Positions 1-5,974 of a stretch of 5,974 bases of DNA are shown here, in pieces. Where the stretch lies: positions 1 through 5,974 of the forward strand of contig DAOWAK010000091.1 of NCBI GenBank assembly GCA_030634605.1. The letters are read 5' to 3'. The notes below the pieces were generated by a model, which ran no database searches, was not told where the DNA came from, and saw only the letters and a list, made by a program, of their open reading frames with translations. Positions within the stretch are counted from its first letter, which is position 1; each line of letters opens with the position of its first letter. The position numbers and the translations under genes were made by a program. Origin of the DNA: Sedimentisphaerales bacterium. GTDB lineage: Bacteria > Planctomycetota > Phycisphaerae > Sedimentisphaerales > SM23-30.

Positions 1-2
1 AT

Positions 3-140
3 CCGGACGAACTGAGCGGTACTGAAATGGATTTTGGTAAATATGGAAACGGATTCCGAAAAAACGGGCGATACCGGGTGGGGAATTATATTGGCTTTGC
101 GGAATTTGGAATAGCTGACATCTTAAGTTTTGAATTGTGA
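3..140 (+). CDS. possible 3' end of an upstream gene, product unknown
   Basis: This frame is open from the window edge to a TGA at 138-140, giving about 45 residues that end in FGIADILSFEL. The two other forward frames are stopped near the left edge. The tail is rich in Gly, aromatic and basic residues (KYGNGFRKNGRYRVGNY) and I do not recognise a family. If real, the gene ends 13 bases before the ATG of the cyclophilin gene, which would fit co-transcription. An open run this short can occur by chance, so the call rests only on frame continuity and on position directly in front of a co-oriented gene. Confidence 0.35.
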   Translation, partial: PDELSGTEMDFGKYGNGFRKNGRYRVGNYIGFAEFGIADILSFEL

Positions 141-153
141 TTGGTACAAAATT

Positions 154-2883
154 ATGAAAAGAATTTTCGGTTTTTTACTCATTCTGTTGATGGTGATGAC
201 TGTTGCGGTATCAGCGGGGACACCTAAGAGTTTGGTGAGAATTGAGACGAATTACGGGGATATTACGCTGGAGCTATATCCGGATAAGGCACCGGTAACG
301 GTGGAAAATTTTCTGGATTATGTGAACAGTAATTTTTATGAGGGGATCATTTTCCATCGGGTAATTGAGAATTTTATGATCCAGGCGGGGGTGTACGACA
401 CGGACCTTTATACGTTTTTGGAGGATCCGAATTTCAGCAACCCGAACTGGAGTAAAGATCCGCTGTATTACCGCGAGCCGGGCGATCCGATTATCAATGA
501 AGCCAGCAACGGCCTGAAGAACCTGCGGGGTACGATTGCCATGGCCCGGACGAGCGACCCGAACTCGGCTACCGCCCAGTTTTTTATCAACCACAAGAAT
601 AATTCCAGTCTTGATTACAGGTCCGGCAGTGCCGGTTACTGTGTATTCGGCAGCGTGCTGGACGGATTGTCAACGGTTGATACGATAGCGGAACTGCCGA
701 CGGACGAGATTAATTCCGTGTTGGAGGATATTCCGAAGCCGAACGGAGCGGTGATTAACCGGGTAACGGAAATTTTTTCGTTTGGCAGCGACAGCAGCGA
801 CTTTAGCGACATTCCTTTTTTGCATGCCCAGGGTGGAAACTCGCGGAGTTTTTTCGGTCAAGGGATATATCACAACAACAATTACACCCACATATTTACA
901 GAAACTGTTGATTCGGTATTGAATGTTAATTGTCTGAAATGGCAGCGGCAGGTGGATGAACCGAATGCACTGGGGGATTTTACAATCTATTTGACCAGGG
1001 ACGAAACAGATGAGATCTGGGTGTCCAGCTACACGTTTGACGGCAGACCAGTGGTGGACGCCAACTCAATATATAATGTGGTTCGGTTGAGTGATTTGGA
1101 AGATGAGATGGTTTTGCGGCTGATCAGCGGAGCTGTCGATTCGGATAACCCGGACGATCCTAACCGTCTGATAATTACGGGAACCGAGCCGAATGAAGTA
1201 CGTCAGCAGATTGTCAGTTTCACGGGCAGCCTGGATCATCTGCCTATGTATGATGATGAACTGGTGATTGTAAAAACGTGGAACCCGACGGATGAAGATG
1301 ATGTGGGTTGGAGTTTTTATCATGATACGGTTGGGCTGGTGCTGGATTTGCGACATCGCAGTCTGGACAGCGGCAATCCGAAGTTTTTTGATCCGGCCGA
1401 CACCAGCGAAATCGACACCGGTTGGGACGGCTGGCGTGGGGTATGGTTTGGGAAAACGGAGCCGGTCTTTGATAATTCGAGTAAGGATTTCAGCGAAGTG
1501 GAGTTTAGCGGAGCTGATCCGAAAATGTTGAGGCTTTATCGCGGTCAGGGTGCTTATGCGGAAATGGATTACAAGATGCTCGGCAGCCAGGAAAAGTACC
1601 TGGGAGTTCTCTGTTTGAAAATTGAGGAAACGGCTGTAACGGCAATATCACGTCCGGCGAGCACGCTGTTAATGGCCCGGGATACTAATGATAACTTATG
1701 GATATTCAGAGATGCGGCAGGCGGAGAAACTGTTTTCGAAGCTACGCAAATCGATCAGATTGTGCCCTTTGAGAATTATACGGATATTCACTTGCGGCTG
1801 ATGGCTGAGGATTTTGAGACGGGCACGCAAATCAGCCTGGGCCAGGGAGACGATCAAAGGGTAAGTGAGGTTCTGGGGGTGAATGAGAGTCTGGAAAATC
1901 AATCGGCTTATGATGATAAGCTGGTTCTGGTGAAACTGTCCGAGGGCGAAAACGAGGATTTGGTATCCTGGAATTTTTACCATAAAACGGTAGGGCTGGC
2001 GTTGGATATCTGGCCGAACATGGATGACCCTAACGCAGGTAATCCGGACAACATCGATCCGAACGACGATGGCTGGCACCTGGCTGAACCGGTGGCCATG
2101 ACCAGTATATTTGGGGTATTTACTCCGAGCCGCAATCGTAGCAATCCGAAGGACAGGTTCAGGGTCTGGGGGAAATTCACAGCTGAGAAGGATGACTTCG
2201 AGGCAGATAAGTTGTTTGTGCGGGTGGGGCCTTGGCAAACAACTATCGCGACCAAGAACAACCCGGCGTTTAAGAAGCTGGGCAACCGGGATGCCTATTT
2301 GTATCAGGGATCGTCTGAAGATGGGGGCAAGGTTACTATGCTGATCCATTTAGGCAAGGGTATTTTCCGGATAATCGGCCGCGATGTTGATCTGACCGGG
2401 CTTAATGAGCCGGTGCCGGTTTCTATCGTTATTGGAGACTACTTTGGTCAGGCGACGGCTAGAGTCAGGGGGCGAGGTTTATCGTTGAAGTTCTTGAGTA
2501 ACTACGAAGACCGGCTGCAGTGCAACTGGTTCCGGTTTGCATATGACAGCGGATCAAATGACAACCTGTTGGTTCTGGGCGGCATCGCGACGAAAACTTA
2601 TCCGCTGGATCTGACGAAGATGAAGGTGGAAATTTACTGGGGTAGTAAAAAATATTCTATCGACGCGGGCAAACTGACACAATTGCAGGAAAACAGGTAT
2701 CGCTACAGAAACCGAAGCGGCAAGCTGCGAAGTGCGCATTTCGATCTGAAAAAATGTCGATTCAGGATTTATATAGCAAAGGACAATCTGGCCCTGCTGC
2801 CCAGGAATCTGATCATTAAGTTTACGGATGAGGATGACACGGTGATTTTTAACGAAAGCGTTGAGGTAAAGGTCGGCAAGTAA
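154..2883 (+). CDS. secreted cyclophilin-type peptidyl-prolyl cis-trans isomerase with a large repeated C-terminal extension
   Basis: Catalyses cis-trans isomerisation of X-Pro bonds in protein folding. The ATG at 154 is chosen over an in-frame TTG at 130 because it begins a clear Sec signal peptide: MKR, a hydrophobic core at residues 4-19, and likely cleavage after VSA (residue 21). The protein therefore acts in the periplasm or outside the cell. The cyclophilin domain spans about residues 26-182. Visible motifs are FHRV (67-70, catalytic Arg69), FMIQAG (74-79), GTIAMART (126-133), SATAQFFIN (138-146) and YCVFGSV (162-168). An insert of about 30 residues lies at 80-113. Single-domain bacterial cyclophilins have about 160-190 residues; this one has 909. 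Residues 214-399 and 443-619 are a tandem pair of related modules, joined and followed by Asp/Pro/Asn-rich linkers (404-425, 621-641). Residues about 645-909 form a third, beta-rich region that may contain two diverged modules. No ribosome-binding site is evident. The isomerase domain is certain; the role of the extension is unknown. Confidence 0.93.
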   Translation: MKRIFGFLLILLMVMTVAVSAGTPKSLVRIETNYGDITLELYPDKAPVTVENFLDYVNSNFYEGIIFHRVIENFMIQAGVYDTDLYTFLEDPNFSNPNWSKDPLYYREPGDPIINEASNGLKNLRGTIAMARTSDPNSATAQFFINHKNNSSLDYRSGSAGYCVFGSVLDGLSTVDTIAELPTDEINSVLEDIPKPNGAVINRVTEIFSFGSDSSDFSDIPFLHAQGGNSRSFFGQGIYHNNNYTHIFTETVDSVLNVNCLKWQRQVDEPNALGDFTIYLTRDETDEIWVSSYTFDGRPVVDANSIYNVVRLSDLEDEMVLRLISGAVDSDNPDDPNRLIITGTEPNEVRQQIVSFTGSLDHLPMYDDELVIVKTWNPTDEDDVGWSFYHDTVGLVLDLRHRSLDSGNPKFFDPADTSEIDTGWDGWRGVWFGKTEPVFDNSSKDFSEVEFSGADPKMLRLYRGQGAYAEMDYKMLGSQEKYLGVLCLKIEETAVTAISRPASTLLMARDTNDNLWIFRDAAGGETVFEATQIDQIVPFENYTDIHLRLMAEDFETGTQISLGQGDDQRVSEVLGVNESLENQSAYDDKLVLVKLSEGENEDLVSWNFYHKTVGLALDIWPNMDDPNAGNPDNIDPNDDGWHLAEPVAMTSIFGVFTPSRNRSNPKDRFRVWGKFTAEKDDFEADKLFVRVGPWQTTIATKNNPAFKKLGNRDAYLYQGSSEDGGKVTMLIHLGKGIFRIIGRDVDLTGLNEPVPVSIVIGDYFGQATARVRGRGLSLKFLSNYEDRLQCNWFRFAYDSGSNDNLLVLGGIATKTYPLDLTKMKVEIYWGSKKYSIDAGKLTQLQENRYRYRNRSGKLRSAHFDLKKCRFRIYIAKDNLALLPRNLIIKFTDEDDTVIFNESVEVKVGK
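793..1350 (+). repeat. first copy of a ~180-residue protein module in the cyclophilin extension
   Basis: Encodes residues 214-399. It aligns with residues 443-619 of the same protein. SDFSDI (215-220) matches KDFSEV, and GQGIY (235-239) matches GQGAY at the same offset of 229 residues. YDDELVIVK (366-374) matches YDDKLVLVK. In the closing segment, 384-399 against 604-619, 11 of 16 residues are identical, including W.FYH.TVGL. The repeat is seen at protein level; the DNA has diverged. Alternating hydrophobic and polar stretches suggest a beta-rich fold. I do not know a family name for it. Confidence 0.8.
1480..2010 (+). repeat. second copy of the ~180-residue protein module
   Basis: Encodes residues 443-619 and is the partner of the module at residues 214-399. 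The offset between copies is 229 residues at the start and 220 at the end, so the second copy is about nine residues shorter, with the length change in the middle. The segment TLLMARDTNDNLWIF (504-518) corresponds to FTIYLTRDETDEIWV (276-290). The module ends in VGLALDI, just before a linker rich in Asp, Pro and Asn. Confidence 0.8.
2152..2466 (+). repeat. possible C-terminal module, first diverged copy
   Basis: Encodes residues 667-771. It shares an order of elements with residues 791-907: a hydrophobic strand (LFVRVG, against MKVEIYWG), a Lys/Arg/Tyr-rich middle, a segment with FRI followed by a short loop (FRIIGRDVDL, against FRIYIAKDNLAL), and a closing strand ending in an acidic turn (VSIVIGD, against LIIKFTDED). 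Identity is low, so the relation was judged from pattern and not from an alignment score. Confidence 0.45.
2524..2874 (+). repeat. possible C-terminal module, second diverged copy
   Basis: Encodes residues 791-907, the end of the cyclophilin-extension protein, and is the suggested partner of residues 667-771. It is more basic than the rest of the protein, with a Tyr/Arg/Lys cluster around NRYRYRNRSGK (847-857). This may indicate a surface that contacts polyanions or an envelope component, but that is only a guess from composition. Confidence 0.45.
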
Positions 2884-2912
2884 AATTCATGAATAAAAAC
2901 AGCGTCGTGGGC

Positions 2913-2936
2913 AACCGTATTTGATTGCGGTTACGG
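2913..2936 (+). repeat. overlapping inverted repeats between the isomerase and TolC genes
   Basis: AACCG (2913-2917) can pair with CGGTT (2928-2932), extended inward by a U-G and an A-U pair to a 7-bp stem with a 6-base loop. CCGTA (2915-2919) can instead pair with TACGG (2932-2936). The two stems share bases and exclude each other. No U-tract follows, so this is not a standard intrinsic terminator. It may be a processing or attenuation structure, or chance. Confidence 0.35.
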
Positions 2937-2957
2937 CCAGACCAACTGGTGAACGCG

Positions 2958-2963
2958 AAAGGA
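2958..2963 (+). promoter_or_regulatory. ribosome-binding site of the TolC-family gene
   Basis: AAAGGA ends 10 bases before the ATG at 2974 and is purine-rich and complementary to the 16S anti-Shine-Dalgarno. It supports this start. It is the best ribosome-binding site in the window; the two other complete genes have weak or no candidates. Confidence 0.6.
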
Positions 2964-2973
2964 CACCAAATTA

Positions 2974-4680
2974 ATGTATAGAAGGACATTTACTCCGGAA
3001 AACTTTTTTGTTGGCGTAATTACGTTGGCGATAATCGCGACGGGAATCCTGTCGGAACCGACTTGCTACGGTGCAAAGAACCGCCTGGAATCGATCTACG
3101 CCGGCTATAAACTTAGCTGGGATGATTTGAAAGATGTGCAGGAGCCTTTTTATGGTGACCGCGATTTGCAGGTTGTCGAACTGGGTCTGGAAGAGTGCAT
3201 CAGCCGAACGCTGGAGCATAATCTGGATATTCGAGTGGGCGGTTACAGCCCGGCTATTCAGATGACCCAGGTGGTTCAGGCCGAAGCTGCATTTGACGCA
3301 GTGCTGTTCAGTGACGCCCAGTACCAAAAGCTCGATCAGGCCAATCTGGACTCTGGTATTAGTTCCCGCACGATTAAAACCCCTGCCGGTACGGAGCAGC
3401 TTCCCAGCGATCCGTTTGACAAACAGAGCGATCAGAACTATTCGCTGGGACTGCGAAAAAGGCTGGCAACCGGTGCTTCGATAGAAATGGCTCAGCGACT
3501 AAGGAGGTTTCGCACTGATGATGACGGGTATTTTCGCAATCCGTTTTACCAATACAGCCTGGATATAGAGATCAGGCAACCACTGCTGAAGGATTTTGGA
3601 ATTGATATTAACCGGGCCTCCATCAAGGCCGCCCGAAACAACGCCCGGATAAGTCAACAGCAATTCAATCTGCTGGTAATTCAAACAGTGGCGGAAGTGG
3701 AAAACAACTATTGGCAGCTGGTTTTTCTGCGTCAGCGGGTCAGAGTGCTGACGGCGTTGGTTGAGCAGGCTGAAAGAACCCTGGAACGGCTGAGGGAACG
3801 CAAGGTTCTGGACGCCTCCAGCGGGGTAATCGCGAGTAACCGCGGACTGATCGAAAGAGCACGGGCGGATCAGTTAACCGCCAAAAATGATGTTCTAAAA
3901 CAACAGGATCGACTGCTGGAAAGCATTAACGACCCGGGCCTGAAGGTGGACGGCAGTTGGGAGATAATCCCGAAAGACTCCCCTGTTACGGTGCAATATA
4001 ACATCGACAGAAAAGAGGCTCTGCGGACCGGAATGCAGATGCGACCGGAGTTGATTGTGCAGCGAATCGGTATCGACACGTCGGGAATCGCCCTGGGGGT
4101 GGCACGGAATCAGATGCTGCCCCGGCTGGATATGGTGGCGCGGCAGGAGGTAACCGGTCCCGGAAACGAGGCCGGGCAGGCGTGGAACGAACAGAAGCAC
4201 TACGATACGGTGAATTATCTGTTGGGATTGAGTTTTGAAGTACCGCTGGGTAATCGCGGGCCGCGGGCGGCGATGGCTAGGGCGGAACTGGAACTTCGAC
4301 AGGAAAAGATGCGTCTGGCGAGCTTCGAAGAGCAGGTGCTGGTGGATATTACCGTTTCATTGCACGGGCTGGAAAGCGTTTATCAGGAAATTGATGTTCG
4401 TCAAAAAGCCGTCCGAGCTGAGGCGGATACGCTGAAGGCTTATCTGGTGCAGGAGAGCACGGATGCAAAAATCACGGCGGATTTCCTGAACCGGAAACTG
4501 GACGCCCAGGAAAGATTGGCCCGGGCACAGATATTACTGGCACAGACCATTCAGCGATACAATGTTTCGATTATTGACGCCCATCGCGCCCAGGGAACGC
4601 TGCTGCGTTACAATAATATTAAACTGGCGGAATCGTTGGCGGATACGAAAGTTGACCGGAAACCGGCTGAGATCGACTAG
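2974..4680 (+). CDS. TolC-family outer-membrane efflux protein
   Basis: Forms the trimeric outer-membrane channel of a tripartite efflux pump or type I secretion system. The 568-residue product starts with a basic N-terminus and a hydrophobic segment (residues 11-26) fitting a signal peptide, probably cut near CYGA (31-34). The Cys at 31 is not in a lipobox, so a lipoprotein is unlikely. Two outer-membrane-efflux repeats are visible: about residues 70-320, with RQPLLKDFG (201-209), INRASIKAARNNA (212-224) and EVENNYWQLV (241-250); and about residues 345-550, with EVPLGNRGPRAAMARAELE (422-440). Long Ala/Gln/Glu/Arg-rich helices at 216-320 and 428-530 fit the periplasmic alpha-barrel. The C-terminus reads YNVSIIDAHRAQGTLLRYNN (529-548), usual for the family. 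The length is slightly above the family's usual 420-520, mainly from the N-terminal region before residue 70. No membrane-fusion or pump gene lies next to it, so the transported substrate cannot be inferred. Confidence 0.93.
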   Translation: MYRRTFTPENFFVGVITLAIIATGILSEPTCYGAKNRLESIYAGYKLSWDDLKDVQEPFYGDRDLQVVELGLEECISRTLEHNLDIRVGGYSPAIQMTQVVQAEAAFDAVLFSDAQYQKLDQANLDSGISSRTIKTPAGTEQLPSDPFDKQSDQNYSLGLRKRLATGASIEMAQRLRRFRTDDDGYFRNPFYQYSLDIEIRQPLLKDFGIDINRASIKAARNNARISQQQFNLLVIQTVAEVENNYWQLVFLRQRVRVLTALVEQAERTLERLRERKVLDASSGVIASNRGLIERARADQLTAKNDVLKQQDRLLESINDPGLKVDGSWEIIPKDSPVTVQYNIDRKEALRTGMQMRPELIVQRIGIDTSGIALGVARNQMLPRLDMVARQEVTGPGNEAGQAWNEQKHYDTVNYLLGLSFEVPLGNRGPRAAMARAELELRQEKMRLASFEEQVLVDITVSLHGLESVYQEIDVRQKAVRAEADTLKAYLVQESTDAKITADFLNRKLDAQERLARAQILLAQTIQRYNVSIIDAHRAQGTLLRYNNIKLAESLADTKVDRKPAEID

Positions 4681-4765
4681 CGGAAAAATTGTGAAGTGAT
4701 TTTGACGAACAGAGATATTTTGGCACAACTGTTGATGTTGATGGATTTACCGGGGAATCAGGTCT

Positions 4766-5839
4766 ATGGAAACCAAGTGGCTTAATCCGGACGGAAAAGT
4801 AGATTACGATTGCTTGATATTGGCTGGCGATGTCGGCGGGACCAACACTAATCTGGCGTTGGTGGGGGAAAAAAAGGGGAAATTCAGCATCATAATGGAA
4901 TGCGTTTTCCCAACACAGCAGATGGAAAATTTTCCGGAAAAGATTAAGTTGACCATCGAAACCGCCGTCCGGCGGAATGAGCGTTTGAAGCCTAAACTTT
5001 GCTGCATCAGCAGTGCCGGTCCGGTTAAGGATAACTATTGCACGCCGACGAATATTCCCTGGAACATCGACGGCAACGCCATCGCCAAAGACCTGGGTAT
5101 CAAGACGCAGGTGATTAACGATTTCATGGCGGTAAGTTTTTCCCTGCCACTGCTGGACGTCAACGATCCGAAGCAGATTACCCCCCTGCCGCATCAGGAT
5201 GGCAGCCTGGGTGACCCGATGGGCAGTGTTCGTGCGGCGGCTGGGGCAGGGACCGGGCTGGGGGTGGGTTACCTCGTGGAAAACCAGGGCAAATACATTG
5301 CCTGTCCCTCCGAGGGCGGGCACATTGGGTTCGGAGCGTTCGATGATGAATCTCAACAGTTGAAGGACTACATCAGCAAACGATTTGATTTTCTGCCGGG
5401 AGCGGAGATGTATGTGTCGGGCCAGGCGATAACCAACATTTTTAATTTTTATCGCGATGTCAAAAAAGTGCCCATGGAAGGGATTCTGGCGAAAATCAAC
5501 CAACTGGACGATCCGGAAATGCCGCCGTTAATTTCGCAGCACGCCCAAAGCAATCAGACCTGTCGGAAAATAATGCAGCTTTTCATCAAGTGTTACGCCC
5601 GGCTGGCAGCAGACGCCGCGGTTATATTTTTGTCACGCCGAGGCATGTTCCTGGCCGGCGGGATTGTTTCTAAAAATGAAAAACTCTTTATGGAAAACAA
5701 TCTGTTTATGGAGTATTTCGACAAAAGCTACAACCAGAACGTGGCGAATGTTTTAAAAACCATTCCGGTTTATATCATCAAGGATTATTCCATGTCGCTG
5801 TGCGGCGCCGCCAATGCCGCCTGTTCGCTGATGCTGTGA
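4766..5839 (+). CDS. glk: glucokinase (Glk family, ATP-dependent)
   Basis: Phosphorylates glucose to glucose-6-phosphate with ATP in the cytoplasm, feeding glycolysis. The 357-residue protein carries the actin-like sugar-kinase signatures: phosphate-1 loop LAGDVGGTNTNLALV (19-33); sugar-binding and catalytic segment VINDFMAVS (116-124), with Asp119 as the likely catalytic base corresponding to Asp100 of E. coli Glk; phosphate-2 loop AGAGTGLGVGYL (159-170); EGGH (183-186), which contacts the sugar; VSGQAI (217-222); and adenosine motif FLAGGIVSK (295-303). The Cys-rich zinc motif of ROK kinases is absent, placing it in the Glk family (Pfam PF02685). E. coli Glk has 321 residues; the excess here includes about 12 extra N-terminal residues. 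The ATG at 4766 is the first in frame after a TGA at 4739-4741. The best upstream purine runs, GGGG at 4752-4755 and AGG at 4760-4762, are weak ribosome-binding candidates. It lies 85 bases after the TolC gene. Exact sugar specificity is inferred from the family. Confidence 0.92.
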   Translation: METKWLNPDGKVDYDCLILAGDVGGTNTNLALVGEKKGKFSIIMECVFPTQQMENFPEKIKLTIETAVRRNERLKPKLCCISSAGPVKDNYCTPTNIPWNIDGNAIAKDLGIKTQVINDFMAVSFSLPLLDVNDPKQITPLPHQDGSLGDPMGSVRAAAGAGTGLGVGYLVENQGKYIACPSEGGHIGFGAFDDESQQLKDYISKRFDFLPGAEMYVSGQAITNIFNFYRDVKKVPMEGILAKINQLDDPEMPPLISQHAQSNQTCRKIMQLFIKCYARLAADAAVIFLSRRGMFLAGGIVSKNEKLFMENNLFMEYFDKSYNQNVANVLKTIPVYIIKDYSMSLCGAANAACSLML

Positions 5840-5881
5840 TTGAAACGTGCGGGGCTCTGGATTTTGCGTAACGCTAACCTT

Positions 5882-5910
5882 GGCGGATTGTTTTTTCATT
5901 GAAAACCGCC
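5882..5910 (+). terminator. bulged hairpin after glucokinase, weak terminator candidate
   Basis: GGCGG (5882-5886) pairs with CCGCC (5906-5910) and TTTTC (5893-5897) with GAAAA (5901-5905) around a 3-base ATT loop. Six unpaired bases sit on the 5' side. It begins 42 bases after the glucokinase stop. The bases that follow are CTTTCCCTCC, not a U-run, so an intrinsic terminator is doubtful. The position after the last gene is the main support. Confidence 0.3.
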
Positions 5911-5954
5911 CTTTCCCTCCCGGAGAGTTTATCCCCTCCAAAAATACAGCTATT

Positions 5955-5974
5955 CCCCCCCACCCCCACCCCCC
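5955..5974 (+). repeat. cytosine-rich low-complexity tract at the window edge
   Basis: Runs of seven, five and six C are separated by single A bases and continue to the last base. The opposite strand has G-runs of six, five and seven joined by single T, which can supply four GGG tracts for a G-quadruplex. A shorter G-run cluster lies opposite 5906-5921. Ending exactly in such a tract fits an assembly break at a sequence that is hard to read, but genuine low-complexity DNA is also possible. Confidence 0.7.

Noticed and set aside
130..153. TTG at 130 as the start of the cyclophilin gene
   Set aside because: It would add NCDWYKI before MKR and spoil the signal peptide. It overlaps the possible upstream gene and has no ribosome-binding site. 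The ATG at 154 gives a normal export signal.
1696..2349. A 217-codon open frame on the minus strand opposite the cyclophilin extension
   Set aside because: No family features. It arises from the base bias of the real gene, whose repeated modules run through the same bases on the plus strand.
2938..2950. CCAG...CTGG inverted repeat as an operator before the TolC-family gene
   Set aside because: Only four base pairs per arm and no second copy; too short to separate from chance.
3061..3075. Cys31 of the TolC-family protein as a lipoprotein cleavage site
   Set aside because: The residues before it are EPT, not the Leu-(Ala/Ser)-(Gly/Ala) lipobox, so ordinary signal-peptidase cleavage is more likely.
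4619..5503. A 294-codon open frame on the minus strand opposite glucokinase
   Set aside because: Its translation shows no recognisable domain and has the biased His/Arg/Gln make-up of an antisense shadow. The plus strand here carries all glucokinase motifs.
4766..5839. ROK-family kinase or transcriptional repressor as the identity of the last gene
   Set aside because: There is no CxCGxxGCxE zinc motif and no N-terminal helix-turn-helix. The VINDF, EGGH and FLAGGIV motifs fit the Glk family.
5753..5941. A short minus-strand open frame running in from the right flank
   Set aside because: It overlaps the glucokinase C-terminus, which is conserved in type (IPVYII, SLCGAANAA). The 62-residue product has no recognisable features.

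Overview
The window holds three complete genes on the + strand, in the order secreted cyclophilin-type peptidyl-prolyl isomerase, TolC-family outer-membrane efflux protein, glucokinase. A possible 3' end of a fourth gene sits at the left edge. There are no tRNA or rRNA genes, no CRISPR array, no transposase, and no gene with signs of recent transfer.

Organism: the outer-membrane protein and the exported isomerase point to a diderm bacterium of roughly 50% GC. Acidic DPN/DP-rich linkers, a cyclophilin core with the 'SDPNSAT' style of motif, weak or absent Shine-Dalgarno sequences and loosely packed genes suggest an environmental Planctomycetota bacterium of the Phycisphaerae type. This is inferred from protein style, not from a marker gene.

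Layout: bases 3-140 are an open frame that may be the C-terminus of an upstream gene. Bases 154-2883 encode a 909-residue exported protein: a signal peptide, one cyclophilin domain, then about 700 residues made of two related ~180-residue modules in tandem and two weaker, diverged C-terminal modules. A 90-base gap with overlapping inverted repeats and a usable ribosome-binding site leads to the TolC-like gene (2974-4680). An 85-base gap leads to a glucokinase of the Glk (non-ROK) family (4766-5839). The last 135 bases contain a bulged hairpin and become strongly pyrimidine-rich, ending in a cytosine-rich low-complexity tract at the window edge, which looks like a contig end.

How the genes may work together: the isomerase would act beyond the inner membrane, where it could assist folding of exported proteins, and its neighbour is an outer-membrane protein of that class. 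No membrane-fusion or inner-membrane pump gene is present, so the TolC partner must be encoded elsewhere. Glucokinase is a cytoplasmic housekeeping sugar kinase with no evident functional link to the other two. The most unusual item is the large repeated extension of the cyclophilin; the other two genes are ordinary members of their families.
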